A DNA stretch of 64,000 bases from Lewinellaceae bacterium (GTDB lineage Bacteria > Bacteroidota > Bacteroidia > Chitinophagales > Saprospiraceae): NCBI GenBank assembly GCA_020636215.1, contig JACJYG010000005.1:744001-808000 (forward strand). Reading direction: 5' to 3'. Positions 41,552-50,791 of the stretch are shown here, one piece after another. Position numbers and translations under genes: made by a program. The notes under the pieces were generated by a model. It was not told the origin of the DNA. It saw only the letters and a program-made list of their open reading frames with translations, and ran no database searches. Each line of letters opens with the position of its first letter. Position 1 is the first letter of the stretch.

Positions 41552-42569
41552 TTATTAGTCTTCCGGTGATATTGATCGTTAGAAGATCTCTTCCATCTTT
41601 CCCTCCTCCAGGAGTAATTATTGGAGTAATGCTGTCACCCTTCATGTCAATAGCATTTAATGGATTATTACCAACATAATTATAAGGCGACAACCCTGGA
41701 TATTTCTCTGCCAGCGGATCCACCGCCATCCACCTCCCGATCGCCCCATCATACCACCTTGCCCCATAATCCATGAGGTTAATGCCGTAGTCCTCATTCA
41801 ACTCCTTGCCATTATACAAGTACTTGTTTTCTGGAGCCACCGTCGCATACCAGGGGCCCATATGCCCCATACCAAAAGGATAATAATGCGCCTCTTGAGT
41901 AATCTCCAACTCATTCTCCGGCGTACCAGGGTCCTCCTCTGTTAGCTCAATATAGCCATTCTGGTTGAAATCAGAGAAGGCCAGGCGGGTGTTGCCTAAA
42001 TGGTCTTTGTGGAAGTACTCCGCCCGGAAGCGGGTAATGCCAGGGCCGCCACTGTACTCCGCCACCAGCCGGCCGTCGGGTAGGTTGATGGCCTCCAGTT
42101 GGCCGTCGCGGTATTCGATGCCGCCGTCGTAAAGAACTGCTCCAAACTCGCCGTCCTTTTTCCACTTTCGCCCTGTAGCGTCGTAGGTGAGGGACATGGC
42201 GCCGATGGAGGTAGGTAAGTTAAGGAAATTGTACTGCATCGTCAAACCCTTGTGGGGGTCATATTCGAGGTTGCCGTTGTCGTCGTACTGGTACAGGGCG
42301 GTGAAGCTGGCGCCGGGCTTGAAGCCATATACCCGGCTATCTATGGGCGCCTCGTCTTTGACATTGCTCATCTGGTTCGGGCGCTCCCCGTTGTAAAGCA
42401 TTGTCAGCCGGTCTATCTCCCGGGGCACGAAGCAATCTCCATCGAAAACCAGGCCTTTGCGGGTGATGGACTTGATGTTGCCCACTGCGTCATAACCGAT
42501 GCCTGGCACGCTAAACTCCTCAGAAGCTACGGCCTGAGGCCCCTGGCCGGGGGTGGCGTTGGCCGGCAA
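41552..42569 (-). pseudogene. Rhs core, C-terminal part (cassette B), disrupted by IS982
   Basis: Starts near MPANATPGQGPQ and includes YDAVGNIKSITRKG, MSLTYDATGRKWKKDGEFG, FHKDHLGNTRLAFSDF, EAHYYPFGMGHMGPWYATVAPEN and YLYNGKELNEDYGINLMDYGARWYDGAIGRW, the Rhs core end. The toxin linker (GDSITPIITPGGGKDGRDL) then runs into the IS. A 5' Rhs part is missing, so the cassette cannot be secreted by itself. About 280 bp (42130-42412) are identical to cassette D. Confidence 0.88.
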
Positions 42570-42606
42570 TTCCAGGAAGCCGTGAACACTTCGGGCAGGG
42601 AGAGAA

Positions 42607-42854
42607 TCAATTATTGTGTACTATACCTTTGAATAAAGTTTTTAATACCTCATTGTTCCCATTTACTAGTAATACTACGATCACAGAAGTGCCAAATTGC
42701 ACTATTTGATTAGATGGATATTCTGCATCATCAGTGATTTCAATTATTACTACATCTCCAATCCGCTTTGACATATAAAGATATAACGGATAAGCTTCTT
42801 CTGATGAATTAAATATCTTTGGCCGCAACTCAATGTTGCCATGATAGTACATGC
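42607..42854 (-). pseudogene. 3' part of a candidate immunity lipoprotein gene (cassette C), split by IS66
   Basis: Reads MYYHGNIELRPKIFNSSEE, then SKRIGDVVIIEITDDAEYP and ends KGIVHNN. Together with 45341-45640 it forms one continuous frame once the IS66 element and one target duplication copy are removed (SNATFRSMYYHGN). As it stands it has no start. Confidence 0.8.
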
Positions 42855-42930
42855 GTAAGCCTACGACGAAGGGCATCTTGTGCCGCAGCTCAGGGGCAGC
42901 TAACTTTGTCAGTTGCCTGCGTAGGTTCGC

Positions 42931-44433
42931 TTATTCCGCTGCCGGTTTCCAGTTCTGCGGGAAGAGTTCATGCAGTCGGCTGGCTTTGTGGTTGTGGATG
43001 CGGTTAAGCACGTCTGTGAGCCATTTCTCGGGGTCGATGCCGTGGTGTTTGCATGCGGCGAAGAAGGTATAGAACACAGCCGTACGCTGAGCTGCTTCGT
43101 GGCTGCCGGCAAATAAGTAATTCTTGCGCCCAATAGCTGCCGGGCGGATAATATTCTCCACCAGGTTGTTGTCGATCTCTATATTGCCATTGGCCAAAAA
43201 CGGGGCCATGTTCTTCCAGCGGTTGAGGGCATATTGGATGGCTTTGCCGATGGTGCTGGAGGGAGTAACCTTGTCGTATTCGGTTTGGAGCCATTGCCCA
43301 AGGGTATCGAAGACAGGCTTTGATTCTTTGAGCCGCAGTTCGAGGCGCTGTTCAGCGTTGAAGCCCTGCAGGCGGGCTTTTTCTTCCACCAGGTAAAGCA
43401 GCTTGATCAGCGTCAAGGCAGTTTGGGCTCGTTCAGCGTCGTTGCCCTGGGCATCGAAAAATTCCCGGCGGATATGGGACATACAATTCATCAGGGTGAT
43501 GTCATCCATCTTTTTGTTCAGGGTTTCATACACGCTGTAGCCATCGCATTGCAGCACGCCCGCAAAACGTTCCAGGAATTTTTTCGGCCCTTCGTGATCC
43601 CGCCCTTTTTCGTAAAAGAAGAAGGGCAGGTTATCCATGGGGCTGAACACCGCCCACAGATACCCAAGGTGCGCCTTGCCCCTCCCATCTTCCAGCACTT
43701 TCAGCTTAGTTTCATCCATTTGGAGGTAGAAGGCCTCAAAAATAACCTTCTGGTAGGCCTCATAGAGGATCATCAGCGGAGCAGCCCCGGCTTTGACCCA
43801 GTTGCCTATCGTAGGAGGCGGGACTTTCAGGCCGCTGCGGGCAAACCGGGCGATAAGCCGGTGCAGCGGCAGGTGCTCTACGTATTTGGAGATGAGGATG
43901 TGCACGATGAGGCTTACCCCGGCTTTTGACCGGCCGAAGGGCAAGTCCTTGGCAGGCGCTTGTACGATTTGGCCCGGCCCTGCGTCTTCGTTTACCTCCT
44001 GCCGGGCGTATTTGGGCCGCACGATGCGCCGCACCCATACTTTGCCCGGCGCGTATTCCAACACTTCGGTTATGTCTTCCCCTATGCGCTTCATCCCACT
44101 GGTATCTTCCTCTGGCTCAAGCACCTCTGTTACTCGCGGTAAATCAAGAGGGATGGGCTGCCGGCCCTTGTGAGTATTCTCTTTCTTGGGCGGGGCATTA
44201 CGCTCGTGGGCGGCGATGAGCTGCTTCACTGAGGCTTCTACCTCCTGAGCCAGTTCCGGGGCAAAGGCCAATTTCAATTGCCCCTCCACTTCCTCAGCCG
44301 GCACAAAACGCTCGCTCTTGCGGCCAAACATCATCCGCTCGAACCACGCCAGGCGTTGTTTCAACTCCTGCAGCTCCGATTCCAGTTTCTGGTAATCGGC
44401 CAACGGTACCGTCTGTTCGCTTGCGTTTTGCAT
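42931..44433 (-). CDS. tnpC: IS66-family transposase TnpC
   Basis: 500 aa. N-terminal coiled coil (YQKLESELQELKQRLAWFERMMFG), the zinc-like/helix region, and the DDE domain with LQMDETKLKVLE, LQCDGYSVYE and NLVENIIRPAAIGRKNYLFAGSHEAAQRTAV. This is the typical C-terminal IS66 pattern with the catalytic Glu in NNLVEN. The frame is complete. Confidence 0.95.
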   Translation of the reverse strand: MQNASEQTVPLADYQKLESELQELKQRLAWFERMMFGRKSERFVPAEEVEGQLKLAFAPELAQEVEASVKQLIAAHERNAPPKKENTHKGRQPIPLDLPRVTEVLEPEEDTSGMKRIGEDITEVLEYAPGKVWVRRIVRPKYARQEVNEDAGPGQIVQAPAKDLPFGRSKAGVSLIVHILISKYVEHLPLHRLIARFARSGLKVPPPTIGNWVKAGAAPLMILYEAYQKVIFEAFYLQMDETKLKVLEDGRGKAHLGYLWAVFSPMDNLPFFFYEKGRDHEGPKKFLERFAGVLQCDGYSVYETLNKKMDDITLMNCMSHIRREFFDAQGNDAERAQTALTLIKLLYLVEEKARLQGFNAEQRLELRLKESKPVFDTLGQWLQTEYDKVTPSSTIGKAIQYALNRWKNMAPFLANGNIEIDNNLVENIIRPAAIGRKNYLFAGSHEAAQRTAVFYTFFAACKHHGIDPEKWLTDVLNRIHNHKASRLHELFPQNWKPAAE

Positions 44434-44592
44434 AGGATAAAGGTAGTGGCTTAGCCTCTATCCCACAAGCACTTTTTCCCAACATCCCACCGCCTGCTTT
44501 TGTGGATTTCTTGCGCTTTTTTTCGGAACGCCCCATAAAAAAGCCTTTATCAACACACCCGCTCTCAAAACGGTGGATAACTCCGATATTTT

Positions 44593-44955
44593 TTACACTG
44601 CCGCTTTTTCCCGGCTGTAACGCTTGCGCCGCTGGACGCTGCTCAGGCGCACCCCTTCCAGGATCATCACCAGTTCCTCCCAGCTAAGCGGCACTGAAGC
44701 CCCGGCCTGCGTATTTCGCGGCAGCTCGAACGTGCCCCGTTCTAAGCGCTTGCTCCAAATCACAAAACCGCTACGGTCCCAAACCAGTATCTTGATCATG
44801 GTCCGGCGGCGGTTCAAAAAGATGAACACTTCTCCGCTCAAGGGGTCGCGGCCCATGCCCTGGCGCACCAGCCCGCTCAGGCCGTCGTAGCTCTTTCGCA
44901 TATCAGCTGGCTCCCGGCCCAGGTAATAGCGCTGCGCGGGGGTAAAGCCCATCAT
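44593..44955 (-). CDS. tnpB: IS66 family accessory protein TnpB
   Basis: 120 aa with the TnpB hallmark YLGREPADMRKSYDGLSGLV, then VFIFLNRRRTMIKILVWDRSGFVIWSKRLERG. Required together with TnpA for transposition of IS66 elements. The start overlaps the tnpA stop by 4 bp. Confidence 0.95.
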   Translation of the reverse strand: MMGFTPAQRYYLGREPADMRKSYDGLSGLVRQGMGRDPLSGEVFIFLNRRRTMIKILVWDRSGFVIWSKRLERGTFELPRNTQAGASVPLSWEELVMILEGVRLSSVQRRKRYSREKAAV

Positions 44956-45272
44956 TGGCTAAAGCTTGAGCTTAGGCTGCGCAAATATGCTGCCGGCGGC
45001 AACTCGCTAAAGCGCAAGGACACCCCGCCCGGTAATTCAACTTCAACTACTATGCTGCCTACTGGCTTCGCTTCTATCTCTATTGGGCTGAACCCCATGC
45101 CTTCTTCCTGCTTCAACCGGTTTTGCCACCGGTAATAGGAGGCGGCGCTTACGCCTTGAGCGGCACAATACTCTTTTACGCTCAGCCCGCTACCTTCATG
45201 GCCTGACAGCAACCGCGCCCACGAGCCAGCATCCCGCCACGAACGGCTTGTCCTTGTCAATGGTCTTTTCAT
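44952..45272 (-). CDS. tnpA: IS66 family accessory protein TnpA
   Basis: 106 aa. Helix-turn-helix region SGLSVKEYCAAQGVSAASYYRWQNRLKQ, followed by a beta-rich tail (GSIVVEVELPGGVSLRF). This is the first gene of the IS66 operon and lies 68 bp inside the right terminal repeat. Confidence 0.92.
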   Translation of the reverse strand: MKRPLTRTSRSWRDAGSWARLLSGHEGSGLSVKEYCAAQGVSAASYYRWQNRLKQEEGMGFSPIEIEAKPVGSIVVEVELPGGVSLRFSELPPAAYLRSLSSSFSQ

Positions 45273-45340
45273 GTCTGCATTTTAGGCAAAGGTCGGCATT
45301 GCAGCTATGACGGGCAAGATGCCCTTGGTGGTAGGCTTAC

Positions 45341-45640
45341 GTACATGCTTCTGAAAGTAGCATTAGAGTTAAATGCAGAAGAATCGATTCCATATCTTGG
45401 ATTAAATTCACCTTCAAGAACAAAGTTGATATCAATAAACATTAAACTATCTGCGATATGGTATGTCACAGGGCTCTTTTGCTTTTTAATTACATAAGAA
45501 AATGTTGATTCAACTAATTCATTCACTTCAACATCATTCTCAATATATCGGATTATATTGTAGTAATCACATGAATTTTCTTGGCAATATAGCTTTGCTA
45601 AGATTAGCATCAACATAAAAATTAAGCAAGGCTTCATCAT
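45341..45640 (-). pseudogene. 5' part of a candidate immunity protein gene (cassette C), split by IS66
   Basis: Start at 45640 or 45637 (MMKPCLIFMLMLILAKLYCQ), a signal peptide that could include a lipid-acceptor Cys. The remainder (ENSCDYYNIIRYIENDVEVN) continues to the IS66 border. It lies immediately after the HELGH toxin stop at 45687, the place of an immunity gene. With 42607-42854 it encodes about 180 residues. Confidence 0.75.
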
Positions 45641-45686
45641 ATTATTGTTTTTTTTAATACTTGTCATCATTACATTAACAATAAGT

Positions 45687-46887
45687 TTACAAAGGTCCAT
45701 GATAGCTGGATGTTGGGGGTTTTCCTTCCTGGATTTGTCTCAAGGCTTGCTTACTAAATGGCAGATATTTGGAAGGACCAAATTCGGTGTTAATTATCGT
45801 ATGATCATAAGCCTTTCTTTGACCATATGATGGACCAAGTTGCCTTCTTATTTTATTGGGAATTATTTCTATTTCACCAGAAGTAATTTTTGCTTCTTCT
45901 CCTCCTGGATCGGCGAGTCCTCCTCCATATGCTGTGTGACCTAATTCATGAAAGAACGTTATACCTGGACCAAAGGCTTCCTTATGTAAATCTTGAGAAA
46001 GATATATCTGTAAAAAATCTTGTTGCCCTTGATCATATCGGATTTTATTTTCATGATTTACTACTTTAGTTCCTCCCCCTTGATTATCGACAACACTTAT
46101 CGTTGTAGAGCTATTAATTAACTTTTTTAGAGATTTTCTTGCAAGCCTACTACCTTTTACTTTTTTACCGTCAGCATCACGTAACCTTCCAGAAATTGAA
46201 ACATTTCCAGTTTTATTAACTTCTAAATCAAATCCTGTAACATATTCAAGACTATTTATTAACTTATCGTTTGCAGCAGAATTTTTGGTCATTAAATCAG
46301 ATACATTTAATGAATCTCCATTGACATCAATGAATTTTATTGGGTTATTAGCTGCATAACTATAAGGTGAGTAGGAGTTATATTTTTCAGCAAATCGATC
46401 GATAGTTGTATATCTCCCCAAAGCCCCATCATACCACCGCGCCCCATAATCCATCAGGTTGATGCCGTAGTCTTCGTTAAGTTCCTTCCCATTGTACAAG
46501 TACTTGTTCTCCGGAGCCACCGTCGCATACCAGGGCCCAAAATGCCCCATGCCGAATGGGTAATAGTGCGCCTCCTGCGTTATCTCCAGTTCATTCTCCC
46601 CTGTACTCGGGTTATCCTTTATTTCAATGAAACTGTCTTCGTTAAAGTCCGCAAAGGCCAGCCGGGTGTTGCCTAAATGGTCCTGATGCCAGTACTCCGC
46701 TACAAAACGGCTGATATCGCCTTCGCTTCGGTTGCCGCCGGACGGGTATTCCGCCACCAGCCGGCCGTCGGGGGCGTAGATGGCTTCCAGTACGCCGTCG
46801 CGGTACTCAATGCCGCTGTCATAAAGAACTGCTCCAAACTCGCCGTCCTTTTTCCACTTTCGGCCTGTAGCGTCGTAGGTGAGGGAC
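45687..46887 (-). CDS. Rhs core end with HELGH metalloprotease toxin tip (cassette C, 5'-truncated)
   Basis: About 400 aa. The first half repeats the Rhs core end (MSLTYDATGRKWKKDGEFG, then YLYNGKELNEDYGINLMDYGARWYDGALGRY). The tip (residues about 190-400) contains ITFFHELGHTAYGGG, a zinc-peptidase HExxH, followed by a downstream acidic GGEEAKITSGEIE. Similar HExxH tips occur in Rhs/YD polymorphic toxins. The frame is open to its stop, but the 5' end breaks at about 46888 in the middle of the core, so it lacks the cage and secretion part. Confidence 0.85.
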
Positions 46888-46895
46888 ATGGCCAT

Positions 46896-47360
46896 CGGTT
46901 GTCTTTTGGTTCGCGCCCAATTTAAACTTTACCGGCGGTACCTGGAAAACATGGGGTTACCGCATGCTTACAGCCGAACGGCAAAAAGACTCTACTCCTA
47001 TCGTCGACACGCTTTTTGCCGTTCGACTTTTCTAAACTGGGCGCCCACTTAAAACCGGTGGTTTCAAGCGGGTTTGGCGTTCAAAAATACCGGTACCGAC
47101 GTTACAAACGTCGGTCAGCGGTCGAGTGGTCAGTCTGCTATTCTACCGACAGCGGCGCTCCGACATTCTACCTGCAGCAGGAGTTTGTGTCCAATATCTT
47201 CATATCTGGTCGACGTTGCAAACATCGACCAGCGGTAATGAGATGCGATCTGCCATTCTACCGACAGCAGGTTAGCGGTCGGTTGATGTGCTTGCTATAC
47301 TACCGACAGCGGGGGTCGAGTGATCAGTTTGCTATACTACCGAAAGCAAGGGAAAGAATC
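46896..47360. other. Inter-cassette spacer 1
   Basis: A gene-free stretch between the start of Rhs cassette C and the immunity gene of cassette D. Apart from about 70 bp of unrelated sequence it consists of the structured repeat described separately. No coding frame of note. Confidence 0.7.
46973..47345. repeat. Structured inter-cassette element, copy 1
   Basis: Stem I: CGAACGGCAAAAAG at 46975-46988 with a perfect complement at 47012-47025. A small hairpin AAACC-GGT-GGTTT lies at 47052-47064. Stem III: CCGACGTT (47096-47103) with AACGTCGG (47107-47114). After this, a unit with GTCAGCGGT, TGCTATTCTACCGACAGCGG-like words is repeated about four times to 47345. Copy 2 at 50355-50538 keeps the same stems with different bases. 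Non-coding; role unknown. Confidence 0.7.
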
Positions 47361-47871
47361 CTATTTACTCAGGCTATCCAACCATTCTTTGATCCTAATA
47401 CCTTCAAGATCAATACTATCTACAATGTTCTCATCATATGGACCTGATAATTTGTTTTCTTTGAGGAGATTATATATGACACCAGATGTAACCAACTCTC
47501 TTGTTGAAAGATTATTCCGATAAATAAAATAGTCAATCAACGGTTTCGCATTCCTTTGGACATATAGCCAAGATCATATCCCTGGTTAGCTCTTTTCAGG
47601 TGAAACAAATACAGTTTCAAAAGTACCATATATTTGTGATGCTATCTAAGGTTAAGCTGTCTTTTGAGCCGTAAAAGTCCTCAAGATCACCTTCAGATAA
47701 TAAGCTGTCCAAATCCTGTGAAAGATCAATGCTATTCGGAACATATTCTAAAATATTTCCTTTAAGGATTTCCTCTTGACTGCCTTTATCTTGTACTTGA
47801 TCCTCACTTGTTTCGTTACCACACCGAGCTAATAAAATAGCGATCAGAGCCATTAATAAAACTACTCTCAT
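47361..47871 (-). pseudogene. Candidate immunity lipoprotein of cassette D, frameshifted
   Basis: Starts MRVVLLMALIAILLARCGN (lipobox LLARC) only 3 bp after the toxin stop, the usual toxin-immunity layout. The first frame stops at 47617. Coherent sequence continues in other frames: YGTFETVFVSPEKS, ANQGYDLGYMSKGMRNR, then LIDYFIYRNNLSTRELVTSG to KEWLDSLSK and a stop at 47361. At least three single-base shifts are needed, so the gene is decayed or the assembly is faulty. The short 84-aa product could still be made. Confidence 0.6.
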
Positions 47872-47874
47872 GTC

Positions 47875-49955
47875 CTATTGTTTTGATGGATCGATGATAT
47901 TACCTAAATCCGTTTTCTTTATCCGAGATTGGATATTTACATTGTAACTTCCATCGTAATTGAATCCATTAGCAAAGGCTTGAGCTAACTGGCTTGTGGG
48001 GATTACACGTTTGATTTCTGTTCCATCAGAAGCTGTGAGAGTAACATCAAAACCTTTTCTGTCTTTACAAATTTCCCCTGAGTAGTTAGTCTCCCGGTTT
48101 CTTTGCCATTCTTTATCTCAGGCTCTACGATGTCAGTGGCTCCAATGGTAGTTACACCTGTCTTATCCGTAATATCATAAGCTAAATCACCCGATGCATT
48201 AGTAATTCCACATGCCCGACAACTTCCTAGTACCCAAGTCGCATCTGAAGAAAAATTGATTGACCCATCTTCCATTGCAGCTACAATATCATCAACACTA
48301 GCTGCATCAGTGTTGTAGCCATCACTATTGGTGTAAAATCCAGAATTATTATTTAGAATGATTCCACTATCAGTACCATGAGCAAACGAAACAACTGAAG
48401 ATACGTAGCCTTTTCGGCGTGTCTCGCTTTGAAGAGCATTAACTATTCCTTGGCCATTGCTTACTCCGACAGTCCTATAGCCATTATTTCTTGATAAAGC
48501 TAAGGCTCTAGCCTGAAAAGAATTGTTATCGGATGAGGTATATGCTGATCCTGCACCACCAATTCCATGAATTGATAATTTCTGTAACCCCCACAAATCA
48601 ATATGTGCAATCGGCTCATCCTCCGCATAATTATACGGCGTCACCCACGCGAACTGGTCGGCAATCGGATCCACCCCCGTAAACCTCCCCAGCGCCCCAT
48701 CATACCACCTGGCCCCATAATCCATCAAATTGATGCCGTAGTCTTCGTTAAGTTCCTTGCCATTGTACAGATACCTATTCTCTGGAGCCACCGTCGCATA
48801 CCAGGGGCCCATATGCCCCATACCGAATGGGTAATAATGACTCTCCTGCGTAATCTCCAACTCATTCAACGGCGTACTGGGGTTCTCCTCCTCCAGGTCA
48901 ATACGCCCATTCTGGTTAAAGTCCGAGAAGCCGAGCCTTGTATTTCCAAGGTGATCCTGGTGGAAATACTCCGCCCGGAAGCGGGTTATGCCAGGGCCGC
49001 CGTTGTACTCCGCCACCAGCCGCCCGTCGGGCAGGTTGATGGCTTCCAGTTGGCCGTCGCGGTATTCGATGCCGCCGTCATAAAGAACTGCTCCAAACTC
49101 GCCGTCCTTTTTCCACTTTCGCCCTGTAGCGTCGTAGGTGAGGGACATGGCGCCGATGGAGGTAGGTAAGTTAAGGAAATTGTACTGCATCGTCAAACCC
49201 TTGTGGGGGTCATATTCGAGGTTGCCGTTGTCGTCGTACTGGTACAGGGCGGTGAAGCTGGCGCCGGGCTTGAAGCCATATACCCGGCTATCTATGGGCG
49301 CCTCGTCTTTGACATTGCTCATCTGGTTCGGGCGCTCCCCGTTGTAAAGCATTGTCAGCCGGTCGATTTCCCGGGGTACGAAGCAACTTCCATCGGAAAC
49401 CAGGCCTTTGCGGGTGATAGACTTGATGTTGCCCACTGCATCATAACCGATGCCTGGTACGCTAAACTCCTCAGAAGCTACTGCCTGAAATTTTACTGGG
49501 TGGTGGTGGCGTTGGTAAAGCAATTCAGGAAGCCGTAGTTGGCGGAAATGAGCCGGTTGAGGGGATCGTAGCTGTACTGATAGTATTTCGGGCCCGGCTG
49601 GTGATTTTCCAGCGCAGTTCCTTGATGTTGCCGTTGGGCTCATACTGCTCGAAACGCATGGCGAACAGGGGCTTGCGCTCCGTTACCACTATGGTGAACA
49701 CCTGGCTGTTGGCTGTGATTTCCTGCTCATCGAGCACCAGGTGTAGCCCGTCGAGTTGGTTCAGCAGGCTGTCGCCGGGATGTACATAGTGGAGCCGTCG
49801 CACAGTTCTACCAGGTACAGCGTGATGGGGAGCTCATAATTGTTGGGGTACATGTTGCACATCGCATTCTGTATCTGGGCAACGGACGCCTCCTGTTTCT
49901 TTTTGTCCTGGTACGAACAGCCCAGACCCGGAAGGTTGCATTCTTCCGGCCCTGG
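47875..49955 (-). pseudogene. Rhs core end with caspase-like toxin tip (cassette D), frameshifted
   Basis: Core homology starts at about 49955 (PGPEECNLPGLGCSYQDKK) and needs base shifts near 49800, 49590, 49490 and 48100 to stay open. The longest intact frame (48003-49643) covers YDAVGNIKSITRKG to MDYGARWYDGALGRF and the toxin. The tip has SSVVSFAHGTDSGIILNN and ATWVLGSCRACG, a His and Cys arrangement like clan CD cysteine peptidases (caspase/gingipain/CPD). After the last shift the frame reads NYSGEICKDRKGFDVTLTAS and ends GNIIDPSKQ at 47875. The immunity gene begins 3 bp later. Confidence 0.75.
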
Positions 49956-50354
49956 CTGCCATCACGCAAACCACTCCCTCAGCACCCTCGCCAAGATAGC
50001 CCGCCAGTCCTGTCCTCGCTGACCCGCTGCTACAGCCGCCACAACGCCGCTGCGGAGGCCTGCCGGGCAGGCTGCGGCTACGGGCCTCCACTAGCCGCCT
50101 CACCACGGCTTTATAGTGCCGGGCGCTCACGCCCCTCCATGCCGCCTACCCACAACACCCACCACACATTCCGGGTCTGCTCCCTATGCGCCCCGACACT
50201 ATGTGTACGGGGTAGACTGCTGCTTTCTCCTCCTCAGTCGCCATGCCAACACACAAATCCGACCCGATGGCCACTTCGTCGGGACGCGCACGCTGCGCGA
50301 TAACTGCGAGCCAACACCACACCCAACACGCCCCACCACGACTCGGGAGCGAAA
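49956..50354. other. Gene-free GC-rich stretch upstream of cassette D
   Basis: About 400 bp, strongly pyrimidine-skewed on the plus strand (many CCAC and CACC words), between the broken start of Rhs cassette D and the structured element copy 2. Several frames are open because of composition, but none resembles a protein family. It may be a decayed Rhs 5' part. Confidence 0.5.
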
Positions 50355-50538
50355 GCCAGGCAATGAAAAGCCCAACTCCTTCGTCGACTCGCTTTTCATC
50401 GCCTGACTTTCTAAACACCAAGGCCCACTTAAAACCGTTGGTTTCAAGCGGGCCTTGGCGTTCAAAAAATATCGGCCCCGATGTTTCAAACATCGGTCAG
50501 CGGTTGATTGATGGGCTTGCTATACTACGGGCAGCAGG
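50355..50538. repeat. Structured inter-cassette element, copy 2
   Basis: Stem I: CAGGCAATGAAAAGC (50357-50371) with GCTTTTCATCGCCTG (50391-50405), one mismatch. Its loop shares CTCCT and TCGTCGAC with copy 1. Stem II: CCAAGGCCC (50418-50426) with GGGCCTTGG (50450-50458), enclosing AAACC-GTT-GGTTT. Stem III: CCGATGTT (50478-50485) with AACATCGG (50489-50496), a compensatory change relative to copy 1. It lies directly downstream of the cassette E immunity gene. Confidence 0.7.
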
Positions 50539-50539
50539 G

Positions 50540-50791
50540 TTAATTTGTAATTAGCATAACTACGTACCCAATTAACATAAACAGTGAGGTGAAGGAAATT
50601 AAACCCACTATTGAAATCAAACAACCTTTTCCAAATTCCTCTCCTTCATGGGCGGCAGCTTCATTTAACCAATCTGCACCTTTCTGATTATTGGTTAACT
50701 TGTAAAATGCAAGCAAGGTGTAAAATCCGAAAACACCTACTATAATTCTTCGGAATATCAGTTCTATGAAAAATTCACCTATTATATCCAT
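50540..50791 (-). CDS. Candidate immunity protein (two membrane segments)
   Basis: 83 aa with hydrophobic segments at about 10-30 (IIVGVFGFYTLLAFY) and 55-82 (CLISIVGLISFTSLFMLIGYVVML). The start overlaps the toxin stop in a TAATG arrangement, which supports a coupled toxin-immunity pair. A membrane-bound protector fits a toxin acting at the envelope, but no family is recognised. Confidence 0.6.
   Translation of the reverse strand: MDIIGEFFIELIFRRIIVGVFGFYTLLAFYKLTNNQKGADWLNEAAAHEGEEFGKGCLISIVGLISFTSLFMLIGYVVMLITN

Larger units (their letters stand above)
42855..45340 (-). mobile_element. Complete IS66-family insertion sequence
   Basis: 2486 bp. Terminal inverted repeats start GTAAGCCTAC at both ends (26 bp with two mismatches). 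An 8-bp target duplication GTACATGC (42847-42854 and 45341-45348) is the length expected for IS66. The three genes tnpA, tnpB and tnpC are intact and in normal order. Confidence 0.94.

Noticed and set aside
46973..50538. Integron attC sites as an explanation of the inter-cassette elements
   Set aside because: No GTTRRRY core pair and no integron integrase are visible. The idea of folded single-strand recombination is kept only as an open hypothesis.
49834..50554. Several overlapping frames of 60-115 codons on both strands
   Set aside because: They arise from GC-rich skewed spacer DNA and from the structured element; none has motifs or a sensible start.
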